This document shows positions 11,164 through 23,056 of a DNA stretch of 56,246 bases, piece after piece. The notes below the pieces were generated by a model. It made no database searches and was not told the DNA's origin. It was given only the letters and a program-made list of their open reading frames with translations. This stretch comes from Butyriboletus loyo. Taxonomy: Eukaryota; Basidiomycota; Agaricomycetes; Boletales; Boletaceae. Positions within the stretch are counted from its first letter, which is position 1, and each line of letters opens with the position of its first letter. The stretch is taken from positions 1 to 56,246 of the forward strand of contig JBBPSI010000162.1 in NCBI GenBank assembly GCA_038093515.1. The letters run 5' to 3'. The position numbers and the translations under genes were made by a program.

Positions 11164-13698
11164 ATGTCTCTCTCCCTCAAAGCTGAACTAGAAACATGGG
11201 CAGCTGCCCTCGAAGCATACGATCAACAGGACTTTGGAAAAGCTCTCGATCTATTCTCCGTGCGTTATAGATCCCGTAGCCATGCACCCGTATCTCATTC
11301 ACATGCATGACTCCACCAGCGTATCGCAGATTCCTCAAAGATCCTCACCAACATGGGCCTCATATACGCTACCATCGGCGAACATGAGACCGCCGTCGAA
11401 CATTTCGTCGCTGCAACCAATCTCGATTCTTACCTCGCGATCGGGTGAGTGTCCATTAGACCAGGCTCGCCTTTGCCCTTGACGACCATCCGGTGCCGGG
11501 CGGTGACACGGATTCAATGCGCACATGGCATTCTGTGTATATTTTATTGTTTACTTTTCTCATCGCTCCCGTTTCTAGGCACTTCCAATGCGGCGTGTCC
11601 AACTTTCTCCTTGAACGCTACGACCTTGCACTCCTAAACTTCGAGGATGCGTGCCTCTATCTCCGTGGAAATGAGGCCATGTCAGTTATCATTAACTTGT
11701 TCTATCCCGAACTCATCACCCCCTAGCAACTATGAACAAATCGGTCTCAAGTTCAAACTCTTCTCTGCAGAAATCATGTTCAACAAAGGCCTCGCCCAAA
11801 TAAATCTCGGCTACGTGGAAGAAGGGATGTCAGATATGCAGGTGGCCAGAAAACAAAAGGTCACGGATGATCATGACGTTATTGACGAAGCCATTCGAGA
11901 TCGTGGGGAGGGGTACACCGTATTCAGCATCGTTCGTGATTCTGCCTCCGATCTCCTTTTGGATGGTACCTCACCCGGTGTCACTTAGCCCGTCGGCGTG
12001 CTCTATCGTCCGTCGGAAAACAAACTGAAGAATTCCAAGAGCAAGGATTATCTCGGAAAGGCCGTATGTTTCTTTCTGTGATGTTACTCTCCGCTTATCC
12101 GGCTCACCGCCTTAACAATAGAAACTAGTCGCGGCCAGCGACGCCAACGACGCCTTCACTGAGTTCACGGGCGTAAAGAAACTGCAACAGGCTTCCGGAG
12201 AGAATCTCGAAAAAAAAGAGGACAAGGACAAGCCCGATGCCGAGCCGTCCGCTCTGAGCAGAAGCTCCACCGTACCTGCACGTGCGTTCTCCGCTTATTC
12301 ACACATTGCCTTACCTTCACACCGCTTGAATACAGGCATGGACCCAGTAGCCGCACGCCCTACTATTCTCGAGCGTTCCAGGACGGCGCTCCCGCTTGGT
12401 GCTGGGGTGCGTCCCAACCCAGTTACTATCCTTGCCTCGCGACGAACCCAATCGGTTTCGAATCCCGTGAATGTACCGCCACCACTATTTCCGTCGGACC
12501 TGTCGAGGAGTAACACTGCGCTAGGCAGGGGTAACACGATGCAGTTAGCGAGAAGCCACACGACCAGCGCAGGGGTAACGCATCTGAGGGTCAGGACGCC
12601 TCAGGGCACTCCCGGTGGAATTGCGGGTGTTGCTGCGGATGGCTCGAGGGCGGGTAGAGAGACCGGAACAGCAACAAGTGGTCCCCCGACGGCGCTTCGG
12701 AGTCGACCGAGTGTTCGGAGACCCAAAGGGCAAGGAGCACCGCAGGCCGCGCAGCAGGCCGCACCACAGCCACCCCCCCAGTCCCTCCAGCCGGGTCGCA
12801 ACGCGAATGCCATCCAAGGTATGACGCCATTGGTGCTGCCTGCTGTACCCACGCTAGCACAAGAAGGTCAGTGTAGTTTTCCCCTCTTCATTGTTTATTA
12901 CTTCGAGGTCTTCCCATGAGCATGTTGCTGAGCTGACGTTGTTTATTTGACTGTGATTAGAAGGACACCTCACACACTTCTACGACGCGTTTATAGATGC
13001 TTACACGGAAGATCCCGCCCGTCCGCCGACTACTCAACTACAGTCAAGTCCATCTTTGTCGTTCTATCAGCAACCACAGCCACAGGAGCGGCAGCAACTC
13101 CCCACATGGACGCAGTCTGCCTCAAGCTCGGTTCGGACGTCAAGTAATACGAGCTCAAGTTCTGGGATGAGTCGTGCACCATCAAGCGCCGCGGGCGTGG
13201 GGATGGGTACGGGTGGTGCAAATATGGGCAATGGTGGTATCAATAACACAGGTAGGGGAACACACCGCCGGAAGCCGAGCCGCCGCCCGACGGTACGCAA
13301 AGTGACGGTGTACGACGAGGAGGAGGGTGACGATGGATTCGTGACGGGCGAAACCGATGAGTTTGAGATGGCAAACATCCGGGTAAAGGTGCATTTTTTC
13401 TTTGGTTCAAACGAACGCGAACGCGAACTGACTGACCTAAAATTTGTAGCTGCACTACCAGGGTGACGTACGTGGGATGGCGATTCCGACTACGACGTTG
13501 TTCCATGAGTTCGTCGAGCGCGTGACGGTCAAGTTCGGGACGTCGCCAACGGGGTTAGGGATGAAATTTGTGGACGAGGACGGGACGAAGATCTCTCTCC
13601 GGGACGAGAGTGATTTCGAGCTTGCGATCGAGACGGCGCGGGAGAGTGCCAGAGGACGGTCAGAGGGAAAGATTGAGGTGTGGTGTGTAGACGTGTAG
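11164..13698 (+). CDS. noxR: NADPH oxidase regulator NoxR (p67phox-like)
   Basis: NoxR is the cytosolic activator of fungal NADPH oxidases and works with Rac in hyphal growth and development. Nine exons close in phase: 11164-11259, 11320-11444, 11579-11680, 11727-11931, 11989-12063, 12122-12281, 12336-12866, 12961-13388 and 13450-13698, giving 656 residues. Residues 1-176 form the TPR region (AYDQQDFGKALDLF, NMGLIYATIGEHETAVEHF, FLLERYDLALLNFEDA). A Pro/Gln/Ser-rich linker follows. The C-terminus is a PB1 domain (ANIRVKLHYQGDVRGMAIP, FHEFVERVTVKFG, KFVDEDGTKISLRDESDFEL). Decayed copies of this same gene lie at 17118-17175 and 20090-21250, each upstream of another aspartic protease gene. Identification is firm; exact ends of the longest linker exons are slightly less so. 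Confidence 0.92.
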
Positions 13699-15240
13699 GA
13701 TCTATCATCTATGGTATAACCAAAGGGTTGTGTCCGTGTGCTGGGCTCTTTAATGTTGTAGGTAACCTTTTTGTGTATGAGTCGTTATAATGGATTCTCC
13801 TTTCTTTGGTGGGGACGTATCATGGCGTATGTCCGCCTAGTGCCACGGAACCAAAAAAAACGACGACCCGGATACACATATACTTTTTCTTGAACCCCCT
13901 CACAGTGTGACAGTGTTTCGGAGATAAGATCTAGCGCTGACGCTCATCGCCGTTCAACGGGACGTTCACGAGCACTGAACATGCTCGAAGTTCGACCCCA
14001 TGCACGCGAGTCTCTCAGTATTATAGATGCGACGTGCCAGGCCGCAGATCTAGGTGACCTTCGATGTGGAGCGTGTCCCGTGCGGTGAACTCGAAGCTAG
14101 TTGGTCGCTCGACCCTACGGATATGGTATGTTTGCCTCGCTTTCACCACGAGAAACGATATGATAGATCTGAACTATGTAAGCGATCGGTCCGAAGGCGG
14201 TATCGAGCTCGGCAAACAGTCTCGGTTCACGCTGGGGCAGTGAGGTAATTTCGATTCGGTTCGAAAGGACCCACCTGGTGAGAGTTCGATAGCACCCGCC
14301 GCTTCAAGCTTCAAGGGCGAAGTTCGTACTGATTAGTAGCTGCTGTACAAACATCGCCCCTGTCCATCCTATTGGTGCTCTGGGCTTTCGGCCCGTGTAG
14401 CCGCTCACTTTCGTTTGAAGCGTCGCTTTCGAAGTCCCCCCAGAGATGCCCTTCGATTCGCTTCGCGACAACCGGTCGGTGATGCGGCGGGCAAGATCTT
14501 GGACACGATCGGTGAGCTCTGATGGGTTGGATTGATTGGTCACCTCACGAATCAGGGATTTTCCTGGCGTCTCCGCGTAAACGACAACACTCGGTGCGGT
14601 TTTCTGCCATGATGCGAACCTTGAGCTTAATAGCCGTCGGGAGGATCTGATTCCTCCTATTTAACCGCCATTAAGTAGTTCGGCTCACGCCACCATCTGT
14701 TAGACTTTGACTCATCTGCATAGTAACCTTACCGCTTGGCGCAGGTTATTTGAGAGTTCTGATTGGACGATGGGTCGGCTACGCTTCGTAGTTGAGGCTC
14801 CCCCCGGGTTTCGCCATGTTTGCAGATCCGGGCTGGCCGCAATTTGCGGCGTCGCAACTCGCAATGCTGCGATATCGGTCGAGCAGTCACGCAACGAGCC
14901 TCCCTTTGGCACGACTGGTGGGGCTTGATTGGTTGGCACCTTCAGAGAAATTCTGATCCGAGTCTCACCTAGCCCGAGGAACTGGTCCTGCCGGCCGCCG
15001 GCCCACCTGCAAACATAGCATAGCCGAACCCGGGGGGAGCCTCAACTACAAAACGTAGCCGACCAAGCAGTCAAGTCTTTGCAGATTAGTGCTAGGGCAT
15101 GGACGACCCTGATTCCATTTTTGCTTATTAAGCAAATGACAACGGTACACATGGTTCAGATTGGATCACGATGCTTCCTGTAGCTCCACAGCTAAATTTG
15201 GCCCTTGAAGTGAGGTCCTTGACTCTTGACTCTGAATTCC
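13699..15240. other. Intergenic region with an inverted repeat
   Basis: No coding sequence is supported. It holds the inverted repeat listed at 14771-15063. The Gly/Pro-poor frames seen on both strands around 14.3-14.9 kb carry no motif. Confidence 0.45.
14771..15063. repeat. Imperfect inverted repeat, arms about 65 bp
   Basis: The left arm (about 14771-14838) begins GGTCGGCTACGCTTCGTAGT and runs through GAGGCTCCCCCCGGGTTTCG. The right arm (about 14999-15063) is its reverse complement with a few mismatches (AGCCTCAACTACAAAACGTA). The loop is about 160 bp. The sequence just left of the left arm (GCAGGTTATTTGAGAGTTCT near 14742) recurs near 20564 inside the noxR pseudogene, so this was a mobile or co-duplicated repeat, possibly MITE-like. 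Confidence 0.6.
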
Positions 15241-15267
15241 TGGCACCACGCTACTCTCTGTTGGCCT

Positions 15268-15569
15268 CTCTATCGGAAAATGCATGGCGTCTTCTAACGC
15301 TTAACCTATAGGCATTTGGACCTGTGCAGCTGCGCTTCGCGTGATTCCTACCGGAACACCCAGTCTCGAAAATATCGTCACCCTGGTGCGTCGCGTCGCG
15401 ATCTCTGGCTATTCGCTTACTGACGGTGGCAATGGGGCCAAGCGATATACTTGAAATTATTTGCATCGCACGCGCTCCATTTCCAGTTATATGAAAAACC
15501 GAGCGTAAAGCCTTTAAAAAGTTCGGAATCAATTATCCAGTTTGCCAACCTCTCGGCGAGACAACCAAC
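15268..15569 (+). promoter_or_regulatory. AP1 5' flank conserved among the protease paralogues
   Basis: This flank shares an ordered set of blocks with the flanks of AP2, AP3 and AP4. The clearest is GAGCGTAAAGCCTTTAAA at 15501-15518, a TATA-like TTTAAA preceded by GAGCGT, about 50 bp before the ATG. Farther upstream is a shared CACCCTGGTGNGT block. Conservation well outside the coding region argues for a shared promoter or a recent common copy. Confidence 0.55.
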
Positions 15570-17015
15570 ATGTTCTCTTCTATCTCACTCCTTTCTTTTG
15601 TATTCATCGCGTTATCCATCGTGGACGCGAGTCCTCTCACTCGTCGTGATGGCAAGATCACCCTTGGTCTTACGACAAATTTCGGTCAGCGCGGAGCACT
15701 TAGCATCGCTCAGAAGGACCGCGCACGTGCCCAGGTCATGAAACAAACAGGCCATCTCGGCAAACGCAGCATATCCATCAGCGTCGCAAACAGTCAAGTC
15801 TCTTACACTGCTCAGGTCGGAGTCGGCTCACCGCCAACGTACTGTGCGTGAAACCTGCTGCCATTGTAGATGCGGAAACTGACCGATCACAGACACGCTG
15901 CTGATTGATACAGGAAGCTCTAACACGTTCGTGGGAGCAGATAAGCCATATATTTCAACTAGCAGCAGCAAAGACACCGGGAATAATGTCGTACGTTTCT
16001 CATGTCTCCGCATCATTTGCATCGAGCTTAGAGGCGATCATAGTCAATAAGTTACGGTTCTGGATCCTGGTCTGGAGAGGAATGGATTGATACCGTCACG
16101 CTTGGCGCTGGCTTGGTGATCAACCAACAATCTATCGGCGTGGCTAGCAATTCCACTGGTTTCAGCGGCGTTGATGGTATCCTTGGTGTAGGCCCTGTCG
16201 GCCTGACGCAGGGTACTGTCGCCAATACCACCACGGTCCCGACGGTATTGGACAACCTTTTCGCCCAAGGAACGATATCCGAAGAAGTACTTGGTGTCTA
16301 CTTTGTCCCGGTCAGCGAGTCGAACAGCAACGGAGAACTCACGTTTGGCGGTTATGATAGCAGCGTCATCACTAGCTCAGTTGGGTATGTTCCGTTTACG
16401 ACTACGTCGCCTGCATCCGAATATTGGGGCATCGACATCCAGTCGATCACATACGGTAGCGAGACGATCCTATCGTCAACCGCTGGTATCGTCGACACTG
16501 GCACCACCCTCATTCTCATTGCTACTGGTGAGTGACACCTTAATCCCGAGTGCTTTGCTATGGAGCACTGACGTCTTGACCGTGATCCACAGATGCGTTC
16601 CAGCTATACCAGTCCGTAACTGGCGCTACCCCGGACAATACCACCAATCTGCTCAGTATCACCAACACCCAATATGCCAACTTGGCGTCGTTGTACTTCA
16701 ACATCGGGAGCAAGTCGTACGAGCTAACGCCTGATGCGCAGATCTGGCCTCGTTCGCTCAACACCGCTATCGGAGGCAACTCCAGTGCGATTTACCTCGT
16801 CGTCAGCGACATCGGAACCAAATTCGGGTCTGGCCTCGACTTTATGCTTGGATTCACCTTTTTGTACGTCCATGATTATTTCATTTCTTTCGTCAAGAGC
16901 GATGTAAGGCTGATGTTTGCGACTTTTCAGGGAGCGCTACTACAGCATATATGATACCACGAACAAACAAGTTGGTTTTGCTAGCACTAACTACACCAAC
17001 TCTACATCCAATTAG
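15570..17015 (+). CDS. Secreted aspartic protease AP1 (A1 family, polyporopepsin-like)
   Basis: Pepsin-fold endopeptidase with signal peptide (MFSSISLLSFVFIALSIVDA) and a propeptide ending near LGKRS. Five exons: 15570-15843, 15893-15990, 16044-16527, 16593-16863 and 16931-17015, giving 403 residues. Catalytic aspartates are Asp97 in LLIDTGSSNTF and Asp275 in GIVDTGTTLI. The flap region has SYGSGSWSG, and the C-terminal part ends with ERYYSIYDTT and VGFAS as usual for the family. Several Asn-X-Ser/Thr sites are present. It lies 1.9 kb downstream of noxR on the same strand and is the closest relative of AP2 over exons 1-3. Which proteins it cleaves cannot be told from sequence. Confidence 0.93.
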
Positions 17016-17117
17016 ACTCGCTGCCTTGATGTGTCCTACGCCCATCCTATCCAAGGAGGTAGTATCGCTTCACTCGCTTTGCTTTATTTCGGTATCCGGT
17101 AGAATTTTACATACACT

Positions 17118-17175
17118 TTTAATATGCCATGTCCAACTTTCACTTTGAATGTTATGGCCTTGCACTCCTTAAGGA
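17118..17175 (+). pseudogene. noxR exon 3 fragment
   Basis: The stretch GTCCAACTTTCACTTTGAAT and what follows (GCCTTGCACTCCTTAA) matches noxR exon 3 (11598-11640) with a few substitutions. Only this piece remains, directly after AP1. It is best read as the relic of a second noxR copy that once lay between AP1 and AP2. Confidence 0.6.
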
Positions 17176-17338
17176 TGGTACCTTTGGAATTCTTCCAATC
17201 GACGATTCAGTACCCCGACGGGTTATTTAAGTGAGGGCACCATACAAAGCGAGAGTGTAGACAATCGTGGGCGTCGGGATACTCTATTAGGAAATTTCGG
17301 TTATATAATCATCGTGCGTCCGCTGGTGTTAATCGCAA

Positions 17339-17745
17339 ATCTACGACATTCACCAGCTCGAAGAGACGCGACTCGCCAATGATGAGATGGACATAACAAC
17401 AATTCAAAACTCTGCTGGCATAAAACCAACATCCTTCCTGACACCGACGAAGATATCTATCAAGCCGTGATGAATGCGAAAGCGGCGCGGGAAAGGAACG
17501 GTGATGGGAGTGAATGTGATGAGGTGGACTCGGATAGTGACGGGCCTGTCGAACCGGGTCTTGGTCTTACACGCAACGAAGCACTCCAGGCGGCGTTCGT
17601 GTTGCGAAAATACATCAAGGAACTGGATGGTCCGTTCGTGCGTGAGTTGGAGTCAATGCTGGACTCATTCGGGAAGAGGATACGGGTTCTCGAGATGCAA
17701 CGCATGAAGGACACGAAATTGACTAGCTATTTTGAACCCAAGTAG
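17339..17745 (+). pseudogene. C-terminal fragment of a pogo/Tigger-like DDE transposase
   Basis: The first part reads IYDIHQLEETRLA and DITTIQN. After a one-step frame change near 17412 it continues CWHKTNILPDTDEDIYQAV, the CW(R/H)KTxILP signature found just after the DDE catalytic core in pogo-like fungal transposases. An acidic stretch and a helical tail (ALQAAFVLRKYIKELDG) then end in KLTSYFEPK at a stop. The catalytic core itself is absent, and the frame break shows it is dead. It sits between AP1 and AP2. Confidence 0.55.
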
Positions 17746-18244
17746 TTCGTATCCTACAACTCGCTGGGCATATGCAGATATGGCCATTGCGTGCCTGACA
17801 GATGGGCCACTATAGCACATTGAGCCTGATTCATGATAGTACCTGATCAAAGCTCGGGAGAATCTGATTTCTCTTGCTTAAACACCTTTGGAGGACTCGG
17901 CTCACACGCATTACAGGTAAGCATCAGAGTTCGTCAGAGGCAAGATATACTCTTATTTCATCACAGCGGCAGTACTACCGCTGTACTATCGACCGTACTT
18001 ACCGCATCATGGACCCGTCATTGGCCCATCAACACATGGTAGGACATGGCCCGGATTAGCATTCAGCATTGCGGGGCCGCACTTTGTCGGTGTAGGGAAC
18101 GACCCTGCATTTCCTTTTTGTTTTGTTAACTGCGAGCCCAAATTGCCTGTGGTCTCGGAGTCGTTGATCAAGTGATGTAGAACGCGATCCAGGTGACCTT
18201 GTGGCCAAATCAATGAAAGGAGAACGCACGCTGTGAGAGCGGGG
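17746..18244. other. Intergenic spacer before the AP2 promoter
   Basis: No coding frame with motifs and no recognisable repeat was seen. The AP2 conserved flank begins at its right end. Confidence 0.4.
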
Positions 18245-18484
18245 TAGCTTCATGATCAAATATGGAACGGAAAATGCATGGCATCGAACGCGCAGTCTCG
18301 ATGGTATCGCCACCCTGGTGAGTGGCACCATCTCTGGTCCTTCTCGGAAAAATACTATCCACTTGAGCCAACTGATATGCTAAAAACCATTTAATTCATC
18401 ACACGCTCTCCATTCCCAGTTATATGCAAAACTGAGCGTGAAGTCTTTAAATGTTTGGAATCAACCTCCGGTTCTCCCGGCACG
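18245..18484 (+). promoter_or_regulatory. AP2 5' flank conserved among the protease paralogues
   Basis: Carries GAGCGTGAAGTCTTTAAA at about 18434-18451, the same block as before AP1, AP3 and AP4, roughly 33 bp upstream of the ATG. It also holds the upstream CACCCTGGTGAGT block near 18310 and CCATTCCCAGTTATATG near 18410. Confidence 0.55.
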
Positions 18485-19945
18485 ATGTTCCCTTCTAAAT
18501 CACTCCTTGCTCTCGTATTCATCGCGTTGTCTGCCGTGGACGCGAGTCCTCTCACTCGTCGTGACGGTAAGGCCAGCCTTGCTTTTACGACGATAATCAA
18601 TCAGCATGGCACACTTGGCATCGCTCAGAAGGACCGCGCTCGTGCCCAGGTCATGAAACAAGCTGGCCATCTTGGCAAACGCAGCAGGTCCATCAGCGTC
18701 GCAGACAGTCAAGTCTCTTTCACTGCTCAGGTCGGAGTCGGCTCACCACCAACGTACTGTGCGTGAAACCTGCTGCCATTGTAGATGCGGAAACTGACCG
18801 ATCACAGACACGCTGCTGATTGATACAGGAAGCTCTAACACGTTCGTGGGAGCAGATAAGCGGTACATTTCAACTAGCAGCAGCAAAGACACCGGGAATG
18901 GTGTTGTATGTTTCTCATGTCTCCACATCGTTTGCATTGAGCTTAGAGGCGATCATAGTCAATAAGTTACGGTTCTGGGTCCTGGTTTGGAGAGGAATGG
19001 ATTGATACCGTCACGCTTGGCGCTGGCTTGGTAATCAACCAACAATCTATCGGCGTGGCTGCCCAAACCACTGGTTTCGACGACGTTGATGGTATCCTCG
19101 GTGTAGGCCCTGTCGGCCTGACGGAGGGTACGGTCGCCAATACAGCCACGGTCCCGACGGTATTGGACAACCTTTTCGCCCAAGGAACGATATCCGAAGA
19201 AGTACTTGGTGTCTACTTTGTCCCGGCCAGCGAGTCGAACAGCAACGGAGAACTCACGTTTGGCGGCTATGATAGCAGCGTCATCACTAGCTCCGTTGAG
19301 TATGTTCCGTTTACGACTACGTCGCCTGCATCCGAATATTGGGGCATCGACATCCAGTCGATCACATATGGTAGCAAGGCGATCCTGTCGTCAACCGCTG
19401 GTATCGTCGACACTGGCACCACCCTCATTCTCATCGCTACTGGTGAGTGATGTTTCGAGCCCGAATACCGCGCCACAGAGCGCCGACGCCCGACGTCGGG
19501 ATCAACAGATGCGTTCCAGGAGTACCAGTCCCAGACCGGCGCTGTCATGGACCCCACCACCGGCCTTCTCAGAATCACCCCCATCAAATATGTCACCCTG
19601 AAGCCGTTGACGTTCAACATCGGCAGCAAGTCGTATGCCCTAACGCCTGATGGGCAGATCTGGCCTCGTTCGCTCAATCCTGTCATCGGAGGTAGCTCTA
19701 GTTCGATCTACCTCGTCGTCAACGACATCGGAACCAAATCCGGGTATGGCCTCGACTATATAATTGGATACGCCTTCCTGTGTGTCCACAACTGTTTTGC
19801 CTTCCGTCCACAGCGAGCGTAGAATCTGATGTTTGCCACTTTTTTTAGGGAACGCTACTATAGCGTATTTGATACCACGAAGGAACGAGTCGGTTTTGCT
19901 AGTACTTTGTACACTGCATCGATATCCAACTATATCCTGCCTTGA
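18485..19945 (+). CDS. Secreted aspartic protease AP2 (A1 family, polyporopepsin-like)
   Basis: Five exons in phase: 18485-18758, 18808-18905, 18959-19442, 19509-19779 and 19849-19945, giving 407 residues. The start at 18485 was chosen over an in-frame ATG 30 bp upstream because it begins directly with the signal peptide MFPSKSLLALVFIALSAVDA, as in the paralogues. The catalytic Asp pair lies in LLIDTGSSNTF and GIVDTGTTLI. Exons and introns 1-3 are nearly identical to AP1 (intron 1 is the same), but exon 4, intron 4 and the start of exon 5 are far closer to AP3 (GGSSSSIYLVVNDIGT, DYIIGYAFL). The gene is therefore mosaic. The C-terminus runs a few residues longer than in AP1 (SNYILP). Confidence 0.92.
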
Positions 19946-20089
19946 TGCGTTCTCGTGTGCATCCCATCTTTCCGATCATCGTCGGACGAGGTAGTTACGA
20001 CTTTGTTGATGCGTATTCACCTATTAGAATCTTGCATATGCACGTCGGACTGGGATGTGGGGTATCTCGTTTCCTCGTTCGACTGAACG

Positions 20090-21250
20090 TTACACGGAAC
20101 CTTGCACTCTTTAAATTTCGAGGATTGCGTGGTATAACAACCCTCTATCTCGATGGATGATGTCGGGTCTCATCAACTCTGTCCTAGCCCGAACTCTCTG
20201 AATCATCACTCCCTCGGTCTCAAGTTCAAGCTCTTTTCACCGGAAATCGTGATCATGGTTAACGAGGGCCTCTCGCCCAAACAGATCTCGGTTTACGTGG
20301 AAGGAGGGAAGACCACAACATATATGCAAGAGGCCAGCAGACAAAAGGTCATGAATGACCATCCGGAATTGTGGGGGAGGGGGGAGTACTCAGTACACCA
20401 TATTCAGCATCGTTCGTGATCGTGTCTTTGTTGCCCTTGTGTACAGGTCCCCCTCTCACATGGGTGTCACTCACTGGCAGCTCGTCGGGCGTTGCTGTAC
20501 CGTCTGTCAGAAACCAGCATCTGCAAAGGCATAGCGTAACGATATCGCTCGACTGCTCTACCGCAGGTTATTTGAGAATTCTGATTGGATGATGGATCGG
20601 CTATGTTTGCAGATTGGCATAATCCAAGCGCAAGAGGTCATCTCGGGAAAACCTTGGTTGTGACTGCGTTTTCCGAACTCACCGCCATCACGATAACAAA
20701 CTGGTCATAGCGAGCGACTCCAATGACGCCTCGATCGCTGAATCCACAGGTTGTTATGGAAAGAAACTGCAACACGATAACGAAGACGATAAAGGACAAG
20801 TCCGATGTTCGAGTCGTTCGCGCTGAGCAGACGTACAGACGCGGACCCGGTCGTCGTACGCCCTACTACTCTCGAGCGTTCTAGGATGGCTCTCCCACTT
20901 GGTGCCGAGGTTGGTCCTGGACGTAGCCACTGTCCTTACCTCGCAACAGACGCAGTTGATCTCGAATCCCGCGAATGTACCAACGCTTCGGAGTCGACGG
21001 AGACGTAAAGGACATGTACAAGATATGAATATGTCCTTGGGGGTGCTTGGTTCAAAACAACGTGGATGCGAACAGACCTTCTATAGCTGTACTACCAGCA
21101 GGGTAACAGTGCCAAAGGACGGTCAGAGGGAACGATGGAAGTATGGGTGTAGACGGTCTGTAGTGTGAATGGGGGGACCTATGGGACAATCAAAGGGTTG
21201 CGTGTGCCTGGTTCTTTTATTTCGAAGAGGTCCACGGTATATCGTCACGC
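20090..21250 (+). pseudogene. noxR pseudogene (exon 3 onward, decayed)
   Basis: Collinear with the intact noxR at 11-13.7 kb. Matches run from exon 3 (CCTTGCACTCTTTAAATTTC) through exon 4 (GGTCTCAAGTTCAAGCTCTT), the intron 4 area (ATATTCAGCATCGTTCGTGA), exons 6-7 (GAGCGTTCTAGGATGGCTCT) and the end of exon 9 (GGACGGTCAGAGGGAA) into the 3' flank (CAAAGGGTTGCGTGTG). Frames are broken many times, exon 8 is lost, and a repeat also seen near 14.74 kb is present near 20564. No product is possible. It sits between AP2 and AP3. Confidence 0.85.
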
Positions 21251-21975
21251 TTCTGTGTATGGTTCATTGTAGTGCTCACGGATCTCAAGCTGTATCGGGT
21301 TACTCGTCGGCTTCGCGTTTGAGTCCTTTCAAGTATTTCTTTGGCAGGGACGTGCACCTGCGAGGAGTTGGAGCAATGAAAGAAGTGGATACGGAAGGCG
21401 CTACAGTTTCTTCTACCTTGGATTGGAGGCGACGTAACGCCGACTATCCAAGCTTGACGAGCGACGTGACTGACACTGACAGTCAACGATAACAATGATA
21501 ATGACACAAAGAGGAAGCATTTCGGAGAGGAGACACAAGTAGGCATGAGCCTGGACTAGCTAGTCAAACGGGATGCCTTGCGTAGACCACGCAAGCTCCT
21601 TTTCACTCGGTTACATAGTCAGGATTCGCTGTGGTGGATGGGTCAAATGGGGGTGGGTAGTCTATGTGGTTGGCAGATGCTCACCTCGACATTCGTCACC
21701 GTCGATGCCCGCATCGAGCGAGGCAGCCATCTGGGCCTCGTGTTAGTCCTGCTCTTCAAACAACCCCATTTTCAAGTCGTCGGGCATGTTGTGCGAAGGT
21801 GGTCGCGGCTTAAAGACACAGTCGTCGTCTTCTTCATGGGTATCAGTTTTCATGTTGGGATGAGAAACGGTTCTTTTTGGGAGGGCTGCTCGCTGTACCT
21901 CCTGGGCCTGTTCGAGAGTCGATGACGTGAGACGGAGGTGCTTTCCGTTTGATAACGACTACCATCGAACTTTGC
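21251..21975. other. Intergenic, no supported gene
   Basis: Between the noxR pseudogene and the left arm of the inverted duplication. No motif-bearing frame or repeat was recognised. Confidence 0.4.
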
Positions 21976-22111
21976 ATTGGTAGAAGGGAGATCATCGCTT
22001 TTACTAGTCTTGACTTGCCTGCCCTTGCGTCCAGGCATCGTCTTGGCGTTCTTTGGGACGAGTAAGTATGTCACGCTTGCGTTTGCCTTGTCGCATCCAG
22101 TGTAAGCGTCG

Positions 22112-22190
22112 GCTTTTTTTTTTTTGGACAAGCAATGTTATTGTGTAGCGACTGCCTAGACTAGTCCTACATAATATGCTAAGGCGGCTA
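22112..22190 (-). repeat. SINE 3'-end fragment (copy C)
   Basis: A T run followed by a diverged version (GACTGCCTAGACTAGTCC) of the SINE 3' end found near 45.6 kb and 1.1 kb. Only the 3' part is recognisable. It occupies the same place in the left arm as the fuller copy does in the right arm, so it predates the inverted duplication. Confidence 0.45.
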
Positions 22191-22829
22191 TTGTGATAGC
22201 CGGTCCGAGGGAAAATGCACTCCGGGGCACAGCGTGTGTATTTTCTCGATTATAGTAACTTATGCACGCCCTACGTGGGGTAGGGGGTGTGAGCGTCGAC
22301 TTTTGCCTTGAGGGCAGTAGGCAGTGAAATGTAGCACGCCTTCCGCTTTCCATGGTCGACCTCTGTCTACACTCCTTTCTGTTCCGTCCCGACGCGGTCA
22401 CCAGGTCTCTGCTACAGGTACGTGCTGGTGACCCCGCCGGCCAGTAGGGCATGAGCTGTGCAGGTGAGGGTGTCAAATCGAAAATTTCATTTACCAGTGG
22501 TTATGCAGTGTCGAGCTCGGCAACTGTCTCGGTTGAATACACTCCTCCAAACCAGTGCCTAAAAGTCACCGTTGAGCGGCGGAATTTGTCAGAGGTCAGA
22601 CATGTTCCTGTGGCATTGCCGCTGTATCGATGACAGTACTCAAGTGCCAATGGTCAACCCATAGGGGCGTCTCTCGAGTGTTGTCAGCGCCACGTAGCAT
22701 TTTTTTGACAAGCTTTGGCGATTTATGCATTAGCTGGCCTATAGGCCTTGCCCAATCTTACAAACCTGTGCAACTGCCAGTGCTTGTCACGGTGTTCGTA
22801 TGGGAACACGCGGCCTCGATGGTATTGGC

Positions 22830-23056
22830 ATGACCCTGGTGAGTCGCGTCACATCTCTGGCCCTTCTGACCCTTCTTGCAGCAATAATTGCTTCTTGACG
22901 TGACAGTGGAGCCAAATGAAACACTTGGAACCATACAACCATCACACGTTCTTCGTTTCCAGTCATACGAACAACCGAGCGTGAAGTCTTTAAAAGTACG
23001 GGATCAACCAGAACCTCGATCAACCTCCAGTTCTTCAGACCTGCTGTAAAACCATC
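22830..23056 (+). promoter_or_regulatory. AP3 5' flank conserved among the protease paralogues
   Basis: Contains CGAGCGTGAAGTCTTTAAA at 22976-22994, about 62 bp before the ATG, and the upstream ACCCTGGTGAGTCGCGTCAC block near 22831. It is nearly identical to the AP4 flank and shares its key blocks with AP1 and AP2. Confidence 0.55.

Noticed and set aside
21850..22131. Lysine-rich minus-strand frame (MSKKKKADAYTG...)
   Set aside because: Its counterpart in the right arm is frame-broken, and the leading lysines come from the SINE A tract.
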